A stretch of DNA of 12,830 nucleotides, taken from the NCBI GenBank assembly GCA_013361745.1, contig JABFXM010000527.1, positions 1 to 12,830 on the forward strand, written 5' to 3'. This DNA is from Gemmatimonadaceae bacterium. Lineage in GTDB: Bacteria > Gemmatimonadota > Gemmatimonadetes > Gemmatimonadales > Gemmatimonadaceae. The position numbers were made by a program, and so were the translations under genes. The stretch's first letter is position 1. Each line of letters starts with the position of its first letter. Shown in pieces: positions 6,479-12,830 of the stretch. Below the pieces are notes generated by a model, which was not told where the DNA came from, did no database searches, and worked only from the letters and a program-made list of their open reading frames with translations.

Positions 6479-9447
6479 GCGCGGGGGAGCCGGACTTCGA
6501 AGACGGAGCCTTCGCCGGAGCTGCTGCGGAGGGTGAGGTCGCCCTGCATCGCGCGCGCGAGGTCGCGGCTGATGGCGAGGCCGAGTCCCGTTCCCTCGTG
6601 ACCACTGATCCCGCTCCCGCGCGCGAGCTGCACGAAGGGCTCGAAGATCGCGTCGCGCTTGTCGCTCGGCACACCGATGCCGCTGTCCGCGACGGTGATC
6701 ACCGCGTCGTCACCGTCGGCCACCGCGGAGACGCGAACGAGTCCTCCCCGCCCGGTGAACTTGATCGCGTTGGAGAGCAGGTTGAGCAGGATCTGCTGGA
6801 CCTTCTCCGGGTCGGCGTCGACGAGGAGCGCGGCGTCGGCGCCGCCGCATTCGTAGCGCAGCGATTTCGCGGCGAGCTGCGGCGCGACGAGCGCCTCGAC
6901 GCCGGTGATGAGCGGCGCGATGGGGAAAGGCGCGATCCGGTAGTCGACGTGTCCCGACTCGAGCTTCGCGAAGTTGAGGACGTCGTTGATCAGCCCGAGG
7001 AGGTGGCGCTGGCTGCGCTGGATGCGCTGCAGCGCCTCGAGCTGGGCCTCGTTCACCGGTCCGTGGATGCCGATCTCGAGGAGCTGCGCGTAGCCGCCGA
7101 TCGCGTTGAGCGGCGTGCGGAGCTCGTGGCTCATGTGCGCGAGAAACTGCGCCTTGGCGTGGTTCGCCTCCTCCGCGGCATGACGCGCCTCGTCGGCGAT
7201 GCGCGTCTTCTCGGCGAGCGCGAGGTTCGCCGCGTGGAGCTCCTCGTTGATCGTCTCGAGCTCCTCGCTGTTCTGCTCGAGCTGGTCGCGGGCGGCGAGG
7301 GAGGCGCGGTACAGACGTGCGTTGTCGATCGCGAGCGCGGCACGGCGCGCGATCTCGCCGGCGAGCGCGAGATCGGGGTCGGCGTAGCGGCGCCCGGATT
7401 CGGCGGACGCGAGCGTCATCGCGCCGAGGACGCGCTCGTGCGCGGTGAGGGGGACGATGATCGCGCTCGTCAGGCCGAGCTCGCGGCTGATGCGGAGGTG
7501 CTCCTCGTCCACGGCGCCGGCGACGAGGAGCTCGTCGGGGATCTCGGGATACATCTCCGGGAGGCCGGTGCGCAGCACCTCGCCGAGACCGTTAGGCAGG
7601 TCGAGGTTGGGCGGATAGCGCTCCCACAGCGCGTGGGCGAGCGCCACCTTCTGCGGGTCGACGTGGGCGACGGCGATGCGCGAGATCCTGCCGGGGGCCG
7701 CGATGAGATCGACCGCGCACCAGTCGGCGAGCTTCGGCACCACGAGCTCGGCGACCGACTGCACGGTGTTCTCGTAGTCGAGCGAGCTGCCAAGGATCTC
7801 CGAGACGCGGGAGAGGTAGTGCAGTGTTTCCTCGGCGCGCTTCTGGTCGGTGACGTCCTTCCAGATCGTGGCGACGCCGCCGTCGGGAAGGGGATAGCAG
7901 CGCATCTCCGACCAGGTCCCGCCCTTCGGGTAGTATTCCTCGAAGACGACGGTGGTCTGCGCCTCGCTGGCGCGGCGCATCCGCTCCTCGAAGCGCGTCC
8001 CGATGAGATCGGGGTATTCCTCCCAGAGGACGCGGCCCACGAGCTCGTTCACGTCGTGGCCGGCTCGCGCGAAGGTCTTGCCCGCCGCCTCGTTGATGTA
8101 GCGGAAACGCCATTCCGCGTCATGGACGACGAAGGGGTCCGCGATCGCCTCGAGGATCCCGCGCACGAAGCGCTCGGTGGCGCGCGTCGCGTCGTTCGCG
8201 ACGACGAGCTCCTCGTTCACGCGGTGCAGCTCCTCGTTCACCGCCTCCATCTCCGCGGCCTGCTGCTCGAGCTCGTCCCGCTGCGACTCGAGCTCCGTCG
8301 CCTGATCCTGGAGCTGCTGCGTCTGCAGCTCCAGCTCGAGGGCCTGCTCCTCGAGCAGACGGCGGCTCTCGACGACCTCGCCGTAGAGGCGTGCGTTCTC
8401 GAGCGCGGTCGAGGCGCGGAAGGCGAGCGCTTCGGCGGTGCGGAGGTCGGACTCGCCGTAGCGGCGTCCCGAGTCGGCCGCGAAGAAGCTCATCGCGCCG
8501 AGCACGGCGCCATCGTTCCCGAGGATGGGCACGATCGCCGCCGAGCGCGGCTCGAGCGTGTCCAGCAGCTTCGCGTGCGCTGCGCTGGTGGCCTTGGCCG
8601 CGGTCCACTGCGCGGTCCACTGCTCGATGAGCAACGGCCGGCCGCTGCGGATCACTCGCGCGACCGGCGCGTCGGAGCGCTCGAGGTTCGGGGCGAACCG
8701 GTGAAGCTCGTCGAGCAGGGGCTGCTTGCCGGGCGATGCATGGAGCGCGACGATGCGATGCGCGCCCTGGCGCTCGAGGAGGTCGACGACGCACCAGTCG
8801 GCGAGCGCGGGCACCGCGAGGCGCACGATCGTCTCGAGGGTCTTCTCGCGGTCGAGCGAGCCGTGAATCACGCGTCCCGCTTCGGCGAGCAGCAGCGCCC
8901 GATCCTCGGCCTTGCGCCGCTCGGTGATGTCCGTCGCGATGCCGATCGTGCGCCGCGGGCGCCCGCTCGCATCGCGGATCACCCGGCCATGCGCCTCCAG
9001 CCAGCGGACCACTCCGTCGGGGCGAACGATGCGATAGACGAGATGCTGGTCCTCGCCGGCGGCGCCGGCACGCATCGCCGCGAGCACGCGCTCGCGGTCC
9101 TCGGGGTGGAGGAGGCGCTGGTAGCTTTCGACGGTCCCGCCGAACGTGCCGGGCGCAAGCCCGTGGATGCGCTCGAGGGTCTCCGACCAGTGGACGCGCC
9201 CGTCGTCGATGTCGCGCTCCCAGCTGCCGATCGCGCTCACGTCGAGCGCGGTGCGCTGGTGCTCCTCGGCGAGGCGAAGGGCGGCGTCGGCGCCGGGGGG
9301 AAGCTGCACGCCCCCCGGGGAAGCGAGGTCGTCGCGGGGGCTGCTCTCCGGGAGAGCAGATGCGGGCAACGCGTTATCCTGATCGGCCACTCGATCCGGG
9401 AGCAGGCGGCACCGCTGCTTGCGGCCGCGCGGGTCTTGCCACGTCAC
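6475..9447 (-). CDS. PAS-GAF-PAS-GAF sensor histidine kinase
   Basis: A 990-residue kinase without membrane segments. Domains are PAS (about 65-180, with TDITERRKAEDR), GAF (about 190-355), a long coiled coil rich in Glu/Gln/Leu (about 357-422), PAS (about 425-540, with KDVTDQKRAEE), GAF (about 545-713), a second coiled coil (about 716-765), HisKA (about 765-830) and HATPase_c (about 875-988). The H-box is FLAHMSHELRTPLNAIGGY (His774), the N-box NLLSNAIKFTG, G1 ADSGIG and G2 GTGLGLAIS. The two GAF domains are clearly related (VPALADWCVVDL and VPKLADWCAVDL), so a PAS-GAF unit was duplicated inside the protein. GAF1 carries an in-frame QWTA duplication. The start is uncertain: GTG at 9447 has no clear ribosome binding site, and GTG at 9390 would remove 19 residues outside any domain. 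It is the first gene of the leftward operon and overlaps the next kinase by 4 bp. Confidence 0.93.
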   Translation of the reverse strand: MTWQDPRGRKQRCRLLPDRVADQDNALPASALPESSPRDDLASPGGVQLPPGADAALRLAEEHQRTALDVSAIGSWERDIDDGRVHWSETLERIHGLAPGTFGGTVESYQRLLHPEDRERVLAAMRAGAAGEDQHLVYRIVRPDGVVRWLEAHGRVIRDASGRPRRTIGIATDITERRKAEDRALLLAEAGRVIHGSLDREKTLETIVRLAVPALADWCVVDLLERQGAHRIVALHASPGKQPLLDELHRFAPNLERSDAPVARVIRSGRPLLIEQWTAQWTAAKATSAAHAKLLDTLEPRSAAIVPILGNDGAVLGAMSFFAADSGRRYGESDLRTAEALAFRASTALENARLYGEVVESRRLLEEQALELELQTQQLQDQATELESQRDELEQQAAEMEAVNEELHRVNEELVVANDATRATERFVRGILEAIADPFVVHDAEWRFRYINEAAGKTFARAGHDVNELVGRVLWEEYPDLIGTRFEERMRRASEAQTTVVFEEYYPKGGTWSEMRCYPLPDGGVATIWKDVTDQKRAEETLHYLSRVSEILGSSLDYENTVQSVAELVVPKLADWCAVDLIAAPGRISRIAVAHVDPQKVALAHALWERYPPNLDLPNGLGEVLRTGLPEMYPEIPDELLVAGAVDEEHLRISRELGLTSAIIVPLTAHERVLGAMTLASAESGRRYADPDLALAGEIARRAALAIDNARLYRASLAARDQLEQNSEELETINEELHAANLALAEKTRIADEARHAAEEANHAKAQFLAHMSHELRTPLNAIGGYAQLLEIGIHGPVNEAQLEALQRIQRSQRHLLGLINDVLNFAKLESGHVDYRIAPFPIAPLITGVEALVAPQLAAKSLRYECGGADAALLVDADPEKVQQILLNLLSNAIKFTGRGGLVRVSAVADGDDAVITVADSGIGVPSDKRDAIFEPFVQLARGSGISGHEGTGLGLAISRDLARAMQGDLTLRSSSGEGSVFEVRLPRA
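8599..8622. repeat. Perfect 12-bp tandem duplication inside a GAF domain
   Basis: CGCGGTCCACTG occurs at 8599-8610 and again immediately at 8611-8622. On the coding (minus) strand it keeps the frame and produces QWTAQWTA at residues 277-284 of the large kinase, in a loop of the first GAF domain. A perfect tandem copy suggests a recent slippage or duplication event. Confidence 0.9.
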
Positions 9448-9892
9448 CGATTGGAGACGACGGCGCTGCGAATACGAAGCGAGAATACTGATAGGGCGGA
9501 GCCGCGAGCGCCATAGTCGCCCGGCACGCCCCGCCGGACAGGCCGCGGCTCCCCGAACAGGCGACGGGCACGTCCCGGATCAGGCGCCGGACGTGCCCGT
9601 CGTGAAGTGCCGGAACCGGCGCTCAGCCGTGGCTGCCGTGATCGTCGCTCCTCGAAGCGAATCGACCGGAGCTCGGCCTCGATCGTGGAGAAGGTGCCGG
9701 CCGGCAGCGCCTGCGTGGGCGAAGCTCGCCCCATCCCCTTTTTTCGGGTGACGCGTCTCACCGGCTCGCTCGCCGGTTCAGCGGCGAAACCCGCATGGAC
9801 AGAATGTGGGGCGGTCGCGCATGTTCGTAGCGCGATGGCCGCGCTGCTGGCATGGCTCGCGCGTCGGGAAGACCCCCTGATCCCCGCCCGAC
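9448..9892. other. Intergenic region between divergent kinase and PAS genes, no confident gene
   Basis: The leftward kinase operon and the rightward PAS gene both start from this roughly 445-bp gap, so their promoters should be here, but I cannot point to convincing -10/-35 pairs. It holds a perfect 14-bp-arm inverted repeat (9562-9602), GCCGGAACCGGC (9609-9620), ACCGGC/GCCGGT around a 6-nt loop (9760-9777), and a run of six T at 9739-9744. A minus-strand frame from a GTG at 9761 to a TGA at 9444 (105 residues, Arg-rich, no recognised domain) overlaps the kinase start as GTGA. Its first third has plausible codon use, but the rest spans the inverted repeat and looks non-coding. Confidence 0.6.
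9562..9602. repeat. Perfect inverted repeat, 14-bp arms, 13-nt spacer
   Basis: CGACGGGCACGTCC at 9562-9575 pairs without mismatch with GGACGTGCCCGTCG at 9589-9602, around a 13-nt spacer. It lies between two divergently transcribed genes, upstream of both. It could be a binding site for a dimeric regulator, a structured 5' leader, or a relic terminator; there is no T tract next to either arm. The function is inferred only. Confidence 0.8.
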
Positions 9893-10822
9893 ATGAGATT
9901 CGACAACCGTCCCGCCGATGCGCTCCGCATCACCCCGCGCCCGGTATTGCTCACCGCGCACGAGGCGGAGACTCTCGCCGCGCAGGCGATCGCGCTGATC
10001 CGCGACCGTGGCGAGAGCGTCCTCAACGCCATCGACGACGGGATCTACATCCTCGACGCGGACACGCGCACGCTCTTCGTGAACACCGCCGGCGCGCGCA
10101 TGCTCGGCTACCCGTCGTCGCGCGAGATGATCGGGCAGCCGCAGCATCAGCTCATCCACCACTCCTACGCCGACGGATCGGAGTTCCCGGTGGAGGAGTG
10201 TCCCATCTATTACTCGGTGAAGGACGGCATCCAGCAGCAGGTGGGCGGCGACACCTTCTGGCGGAAGGACGGCACGCCGCTCCCGGTCGACTACACGTCC
10301 ATCCCGCTGAAGGAAGGTCGGCGCGTGGTGGGCGCGGTGGTGACCTTCCGCGACGTGAGCGAGCATCTCCAGGCGGAGCAGGCGGCGGCGCGCCTGGCCG
10401 GGGAGCGCAGGGCGCTCGCCGAGGCGGAACAGGCGCGGGCGGCGCTGGCGCGGAACGAGCGGCGCTATCGCTCGCTCGTCGAGTCGATCGCGGCGATCGT
10501 CTGGACACGAGCCCCCGACGGGCAGTTCGTCGACGAGCAGTCGATGTGGTGCGCCTTCACCGGCCAGCGTCCGGATGAGGCACGCGGGCGGGGATGGCTC
10601 GACGCGGTGCATCCCGACGATCGCGCGCGGGTCAGGGCGACATGGGACACCGCGGTCGCCGGGACGATGCGCTACGAGGCCATGCTGCGCCTGCGACGCG
10701 CCGACGGCGAATACCGCCGGATGGTCGCGCGCGCGGTACCCGTGCGCGAGAGCGATGGGAGCGTGCACGAGTGGATCGGCACGCACACCGACGTGACCGA
10801 CCTGCTCGCACGGGAGCGCTGA
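9893..10822 (+). CDS. Tandem PAS protein without an output domain
   Basis: A 309-residue protein made of two PAS domains and nothing else. PAS1 spans about 44-160 (GIYILDADTRTLFVNTAGAR to VTFRDVSEHLQAE). An Ala/Glu/Arg-rich helical linker covers 160-190. PAS2 with PAC spans about 191-305 (YRSLVESIAAIVWTRAPDG to GTHTDVTDLLARER). The protein ends directly after PAS2, at the point where a kinase or GGDEF domain would normally follow a DVTD motif. No kinase or cyclase sequence is visible in other frames downstream, so this is either a stand-alone sensor acting through partners or a sensor that lost its output long ago. The ATG at 9893 has no obvious Shine-Dalgarno sequence, but it gives the best fit upstream of PAS1. 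The likely partners are the two kinases encoded divergently upstream. No heme- or flavin-binding signature can be assigned with confidence. Confidence 0.88.
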   Translation: MRFDNRPADALRITPRPVLLTAHEAETLAAQAIALIRDRGESVLNAIDDGIYILDADTRTLFVNTAGARMLGYPSSREMIGQPQHQLIHHSYADGSEFPVEECPIYYSVKDGIQQQVGGDTFWRKDGTPLPVDYTSIPLKEGRRVVGAVVTFRDVSEHLQAEQAAARLAGERRALAEAEQARAALARNERRYRSLVESIAAIVWTRAPDGQFVDEQSMWCAFTGQRPDEARGRGWLDAVHPDDRARVRATWDTAVAGTMRYEAMLRLRRADGEYRRMVARAVPVRESDGSVHEWIGTHTDVTDLLARER

Positions 10823-10834
10823 CCGCGTCATCCC

Positions 10835-10849
10835 CGCGCCGACGGCGCG
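10835..10849. repeat. Short GC hairpin between the PAS gene and the ATPase gene
   Basis: CGCGCC (10835-10840) and GGCGCG (10844-10849) form a perfect 6-bp stem with a 3-nt loop, 12 bp after the PAS gene stop. No U-rich tail follows, so termination is uncertain, and the downstream ATPase could still be read through. Confidence 0.4.
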
Positions 10850-10876
10850 CGAGTGGAATGCCCGACGGCGTGTGAG

Positions 10877-10893
10877 ATCTCTCCCGGGGAGAT
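10877..10893. promoter_or_regulatory. Near-palindrome overlapping the ATPase ribosome binding site
   Basis: ATCTCTCCCGGGGAGAT is a 17-bp dyad with seven of eight position pairs matching. Its right half contains GGGGAG, which lies 8 nt before the ATG at 10900 and is the best Shine-Dalgarno sequence in the window. The overlapping GAGATCTC (10875-10882) is itself a perfect palindrome. A metal-responsive repressor could bind here, or the dyad could partly mask the ribosome site in RNA. This is inference from position and symmetry. Confidence 0.35.
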
Positions 10894-10899
10894 TGAGAC

Positions 10900-12768
10900 A
10901 TGTCGGCTCGACCGCGCGGCTCCCGGCTCCGTCTCGATCTCCTCCTTCCCATCGCGAGCATCGTCTTCATCGCGGCGGGACTCGTGCTCCAGCTCCGGAT
11001 GGGAGCGAGGCAGCTCGCGTACCGCGTCATGCTGGTGGGGCCCGCCCTCGTGGGAGCGCCGGTGCTCTGGCGAACGGCGCGCGGTGCGCTGCGCGGACAT
11101 TTCGCCGCAGACGTCGTCGCCACGCTCGCGATCGTCACCGCGTTCGTCCTCCATCAGCCACTCGTCGGACTCGTCGTCGTGCTGATGCAGACGGGGGGCG
11201 AGGCGATCGAGCGCTACGCGGAAGGACGCGCGAGCCAGGCGCTGCGCGAGCTCCAGGCGATGGCGCCGAAGAGCGCACAGCGCTTCACCGGCGGGCGCAT
11301 CGAGGACATCCGCGCCGAGGACGTGCTCGTCGACGACGAGCTGCTCGTGCGGCCGGGGGAGCTGGTTCCGTGCGACGGGGTGGTCGTCGACGGACACTCG
11401 CACATCGACGCCTCGCGGCTGACGGGTGAGGCGCTGCCGGTGAGCGCCACCGCGGGAACGCGACTGATGAGCGGCAGCGTCAACGGTGAGGGGGCGCTGA
11501 CGATGCGGGCCACCGCGCGCGCCGAGGAGAGCCAGTACGCGCGGATCGTCGCGCTGGTGCGTTCGGCGCAGGAGAGCAAGGCGCCGCTGCAGCGGGTGGC
11601 GGACCGCTACGCGGTCTGGTTCACACCGGCGACCCTCGTGGTCTGCGCCGTCGCGTGGCTCGTCGGTCGCGATGCCGAGCGGGTGCTCGCCGTGCTGGCC
11701 ATCGCGACGCCATGCCCGCTCATCCTGGCGACGCCGATCGCGCTGCTCGGCGGGATCAACCGCGCCGCGCGGCGGACCGTGATCGTGCGCCACGGCACCG
11801 CGCTCGAGCGGATCGGCGACGCGACGGTGGCCGTGTTCGACAAGACGGGAACCATCACCATCGGGATGCCGCGCGTCTCGTCCGTCGTCGCCGCGCCGGA
11901 GTGGGACGAGCGCGCGCTCCTCGCGCTCGCGGCCGCGGTCGAGGGCCGATCGAGTCATCTGCTCGCGCGCGTCGTCGTCACCGCCGCCGAGGAGCGTGGC
12001 CTCACCGTACCCGCAGCGCGGCAGGTACGCGAGGCGGCGGGACGCGGGGTCGTCGGCTGCGTGGACGGCCACTCGGTGATCGTCGGGTCGCGATCGCTCG
12101 TCCTCGAGGAGCATCCCGGACTGGCCTTCGACTTCGACGCGCTCGAGGAGCGCTGCCCGCCGGCGAGCACGCTGCGGGCGCTCATCGCGGTCGACGGCGA
12201 CGCCGCGGGCGTGCTGGTCTACGCCGACGAGCTGCGTCCCGGCGCCCACGACGTGCTCGACGCGATGCGCCGGCTCGGCGTGCGGCGGACGATCCTGCTC
12301 TCCGGCGATCGAGCCGCGAACGCGACCGCGGTGGCCCACGCCGTGGGGATCGACGACGTCGCCGGCGACCTGCTTCCCGAGGGCAAGGTGGACGCGGTGC
12401 ACACGCTCGTCGCGCGCGGCGAGAACGTGCTGATGGTCGGCGACGGGACAAACGACGCACCCGCGCTCAGCGCGGCGACGGTCGGGGTCGCGCTCGCCGC
12501 GCACGGCGGCGGCGTCACGACGGAAGCGGCGGACGTGGTGATCATGGCGGACGATCTCGGCCGCGTGGTCGAGACGATGCGGATCAGCCGGCGGACGATG
12601 CACATCGCGCGACAGTGCATCCGCGCCGGCGTCGGCCTGAGCGTCCTCGGCATGCTCGCCGCCGCCGCTGGCTACATCACCCCGATCCTCGGCGCCGGCC
12701 TTCAGGAAGCGATCGACCTCGCGGTGATCCTGAACGCGCTCCGCGCGGCGAGAGCGGCGAGAGCGTAG
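10900..12768 (+). CDS. Heavy-metal-transporting P1B-type ATPase with TPCP motif
   Basis: A 622-residue integral membrane pump that should export or import a transition metal using ATP. About eight membrane segments fit the P1B pattern: four before the actuator domain (about 13-33, 41-57, 67-84, 87-100), two around the metal motif (about 240-257 and 262-285) and two at the end (about 577-592, 596-616). The actuator loop is LTGEALPV (174-181). The metal-site motif is TPCP (270-273) rather than CPC or SPC. Phosphorylation occurs at Asp314 in DKTGT. The nucleotide domain has SSHLLA (351-356) in place of the usual SEHPLA, so the His is kept but the Pro is Leu. LSGD (467-470) and GDGTNDAPAL close the P domain. 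There is no N-terminal CxxC metal-binding domain. TPC-type motifs occur in less-studied P1B classes, so the metal (Ni, Fe, Co or another) cannot be named. GGGGAG 8 nt upstream supports the start. Confidence 0.93.
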   Translation: MSARPRGSRLRLDLLLPIASIVFIAAGLVLQLRMGARQLAYRVMLVGPALVGAPVLWRTARGALRGHFAADVVATLAIVTAFVLHQPLVGLVVVLMQTGGEAIERYAEGRASQALRELQAMAPKSAQRFTGGRIEDIRAEDVLVDDELLVRPGELVPCDGVVVDGHSHIDASRLTGEALPVSATAGTRLMSGSVNGEGALTMRATARAEESQYARIVALVRSAQESKAPLQRVADRYAVWFTPATLVVCAVAWLVGRDAERVLAVLAIATPCPLILATPIALLGGINRAARRTVIVRHGTALERIGDATVAVFDKTGTITIGMPRVSSVVAAPEWDERALLALAAAVEGRSSHLLARVVVTAAEERGLTVPAARQVREAAGRGVVGCVDGHSVIVGSRSLVLEEHPGLAFDFDALEERCPPASTLRALIAVDGDAAGVLVYADELRPGAHDVLDAMRRLGVRRTILLSGDRAANATAVAHAVGIDDVAGDLLPEGKVDAVHTLVARGENVLMVGDGTNDAPALSAATVGVALAAHGGGVTTEAADVVIMADDLGRVVETMRISRRTMHIARQCIRAGVGLSVLGMLAAAAGYITPILGAGLQEAIDLAVILNALRAARAARA

Positions 12769-12775
12769 CTCTCGC
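12757..12775 (+). terminator. Perfect 8-bp hairpin with the ATPase stop codon at its loop
   Basis: GCGAGAGC (12757-12764) pairs perfectly with GCTCTCGC (12768-12775) around the loop GTA. The TAG stop (12766-12768) lies in the loop and the first base of the right arm. No T tract follows; a G-rich run does. It could slow or end transcription or protect the 3' end, but it is not a classical intrinsic terminator. Confidence 0.45.
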
Positions 12776-12776
12776 A

Positions 12777-12801
12777 GGGGTCAGGGGTCGGGGGGCAGGG
12801 G
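12777..12801 (+). other. G-quadruplex-like G-tracts after the ATPase stop
   Basis: Four G-tracts of 4, 4, 6 and 4 bases are separated by TCA, TC and CA, beginning 9 bp after the stop codon. This fits the usual four-tract, short-loop pattern for an intramolecular G-quadruplex in the coding strand or its RNA. The tract also has the look of a degenerate GGGGTCA tandem repeat. Confidence 0.6.
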
Positions 12802-12830
12802 TCCGCAACGACCACCCGGGACGAGTGATC

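Noticed and set aside
6412..9516. 1034-residue plus-strand open frame opposite the large kinase
   Set aside because: It mirrors the kinase on the other strand, with biased Arg/Glu/Leu/Ala composition and no domain. The minus-strand kinase has every expected motif.
9739..9750. T6 run as an intrinsic terminator tail on the plus strand
   Set aside because: No stable hairpin lies immediately before it (CCCC before the T run has no partner within reach) and no plus-strand gene ends upstream.
9444..9761. 105-residue minus-strand frame upstream of, and overlapping by GTGA, the large kinase
   Set aside because: It starts with GTG, has no recognised domain, is Arg/Pro-rich, and runs through the perfect inverted repeat. 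Only its first third has plausible codon use. Not strong enough to call, although the GTGA overlap is suggestive.
10828..12603. 591-residue minus-strand open frame opposite the ATPase
   Set aside because: Composition is Arg/His/Asp-rich and repetitive as expected for an antisense frame. The plus strand encodes a complete P1B ATPase.

Overview
The window is about 70% GC DNA with codon use strongly biased to G/C in the third position and dense multi-domain signalling genes. It looks like a free-living soil or freshwater bacterium. Gemmatimonadota is my best guess, from the style of the PAS/GAF kinases and the divergent Fpg protein, but no phylogenetic marker gene is present. I see no rRNA, tRNA, CRISPR array, transposase or phage gene.

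Layout. Positions 1-247 hold no gene. They carry a cluster of short repeats: a 25-bp-arm inverted repeat and three 13-mers spaced exactly 34 bp apart. Positions 248-9447 are a leftward block. In transcription order it encodes a 990-residue PAS-GAF-PAS-GAF histidine kinase, a 744-residue PAS-GAF-GAF histidine kinase (the two genes overlap by 4 bp), an Fpg/Nei-type DNA glycosylase, a degenerate receiver-GGDEF protein, the decayed tail of a third histidine kinase, and a GGDEF-EAL protein. The first four genes are separated by -4, 22 and 11 bp and probably form one operon. A roughly 445-bp gap (9448-9892) with several inverted repeats separates this block from two rightward genes. These are a protein made only of two PAS domains (9893-10822) and a heavy-metal P1B-type ATPase with a TPCP membrane motif (10900-12768). 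The ATPase stop codon sits in the loop of a perfect hairpin and is followed by a G-quadruplex-like run.

How the parts may work together. Two orphan hybrid-free kinases sense small ligands or redox state through PAS and GAF domains, but no intact response regulator is encoded next to them. The only receiver domain (in the REC-GGDEF protein) keeps its phospho-acceptor Asp but has lost the usual Thr/Ser and Lys, and its GGDEF signature reads STREF. The GGDEF-EAL protein keeps a full GGDEF and I-site, but its EAL signature reads VAL through what could be a single base change. It is therefore predicted to make c-di-GMP rather than degrade it. The theme is c-di-GMP and two-component signalling with much decay of catalytic sites, plus a base-excision-repair enzyme embedded in the operon. 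The most unexpected sequence-level signals are the kinase ghost at about 2164-2300, the 9-mer CGTTAGGCA found three times inside genes (it supplies the only TTA codons I found), and the 34-bp-period repeats at the left edge.
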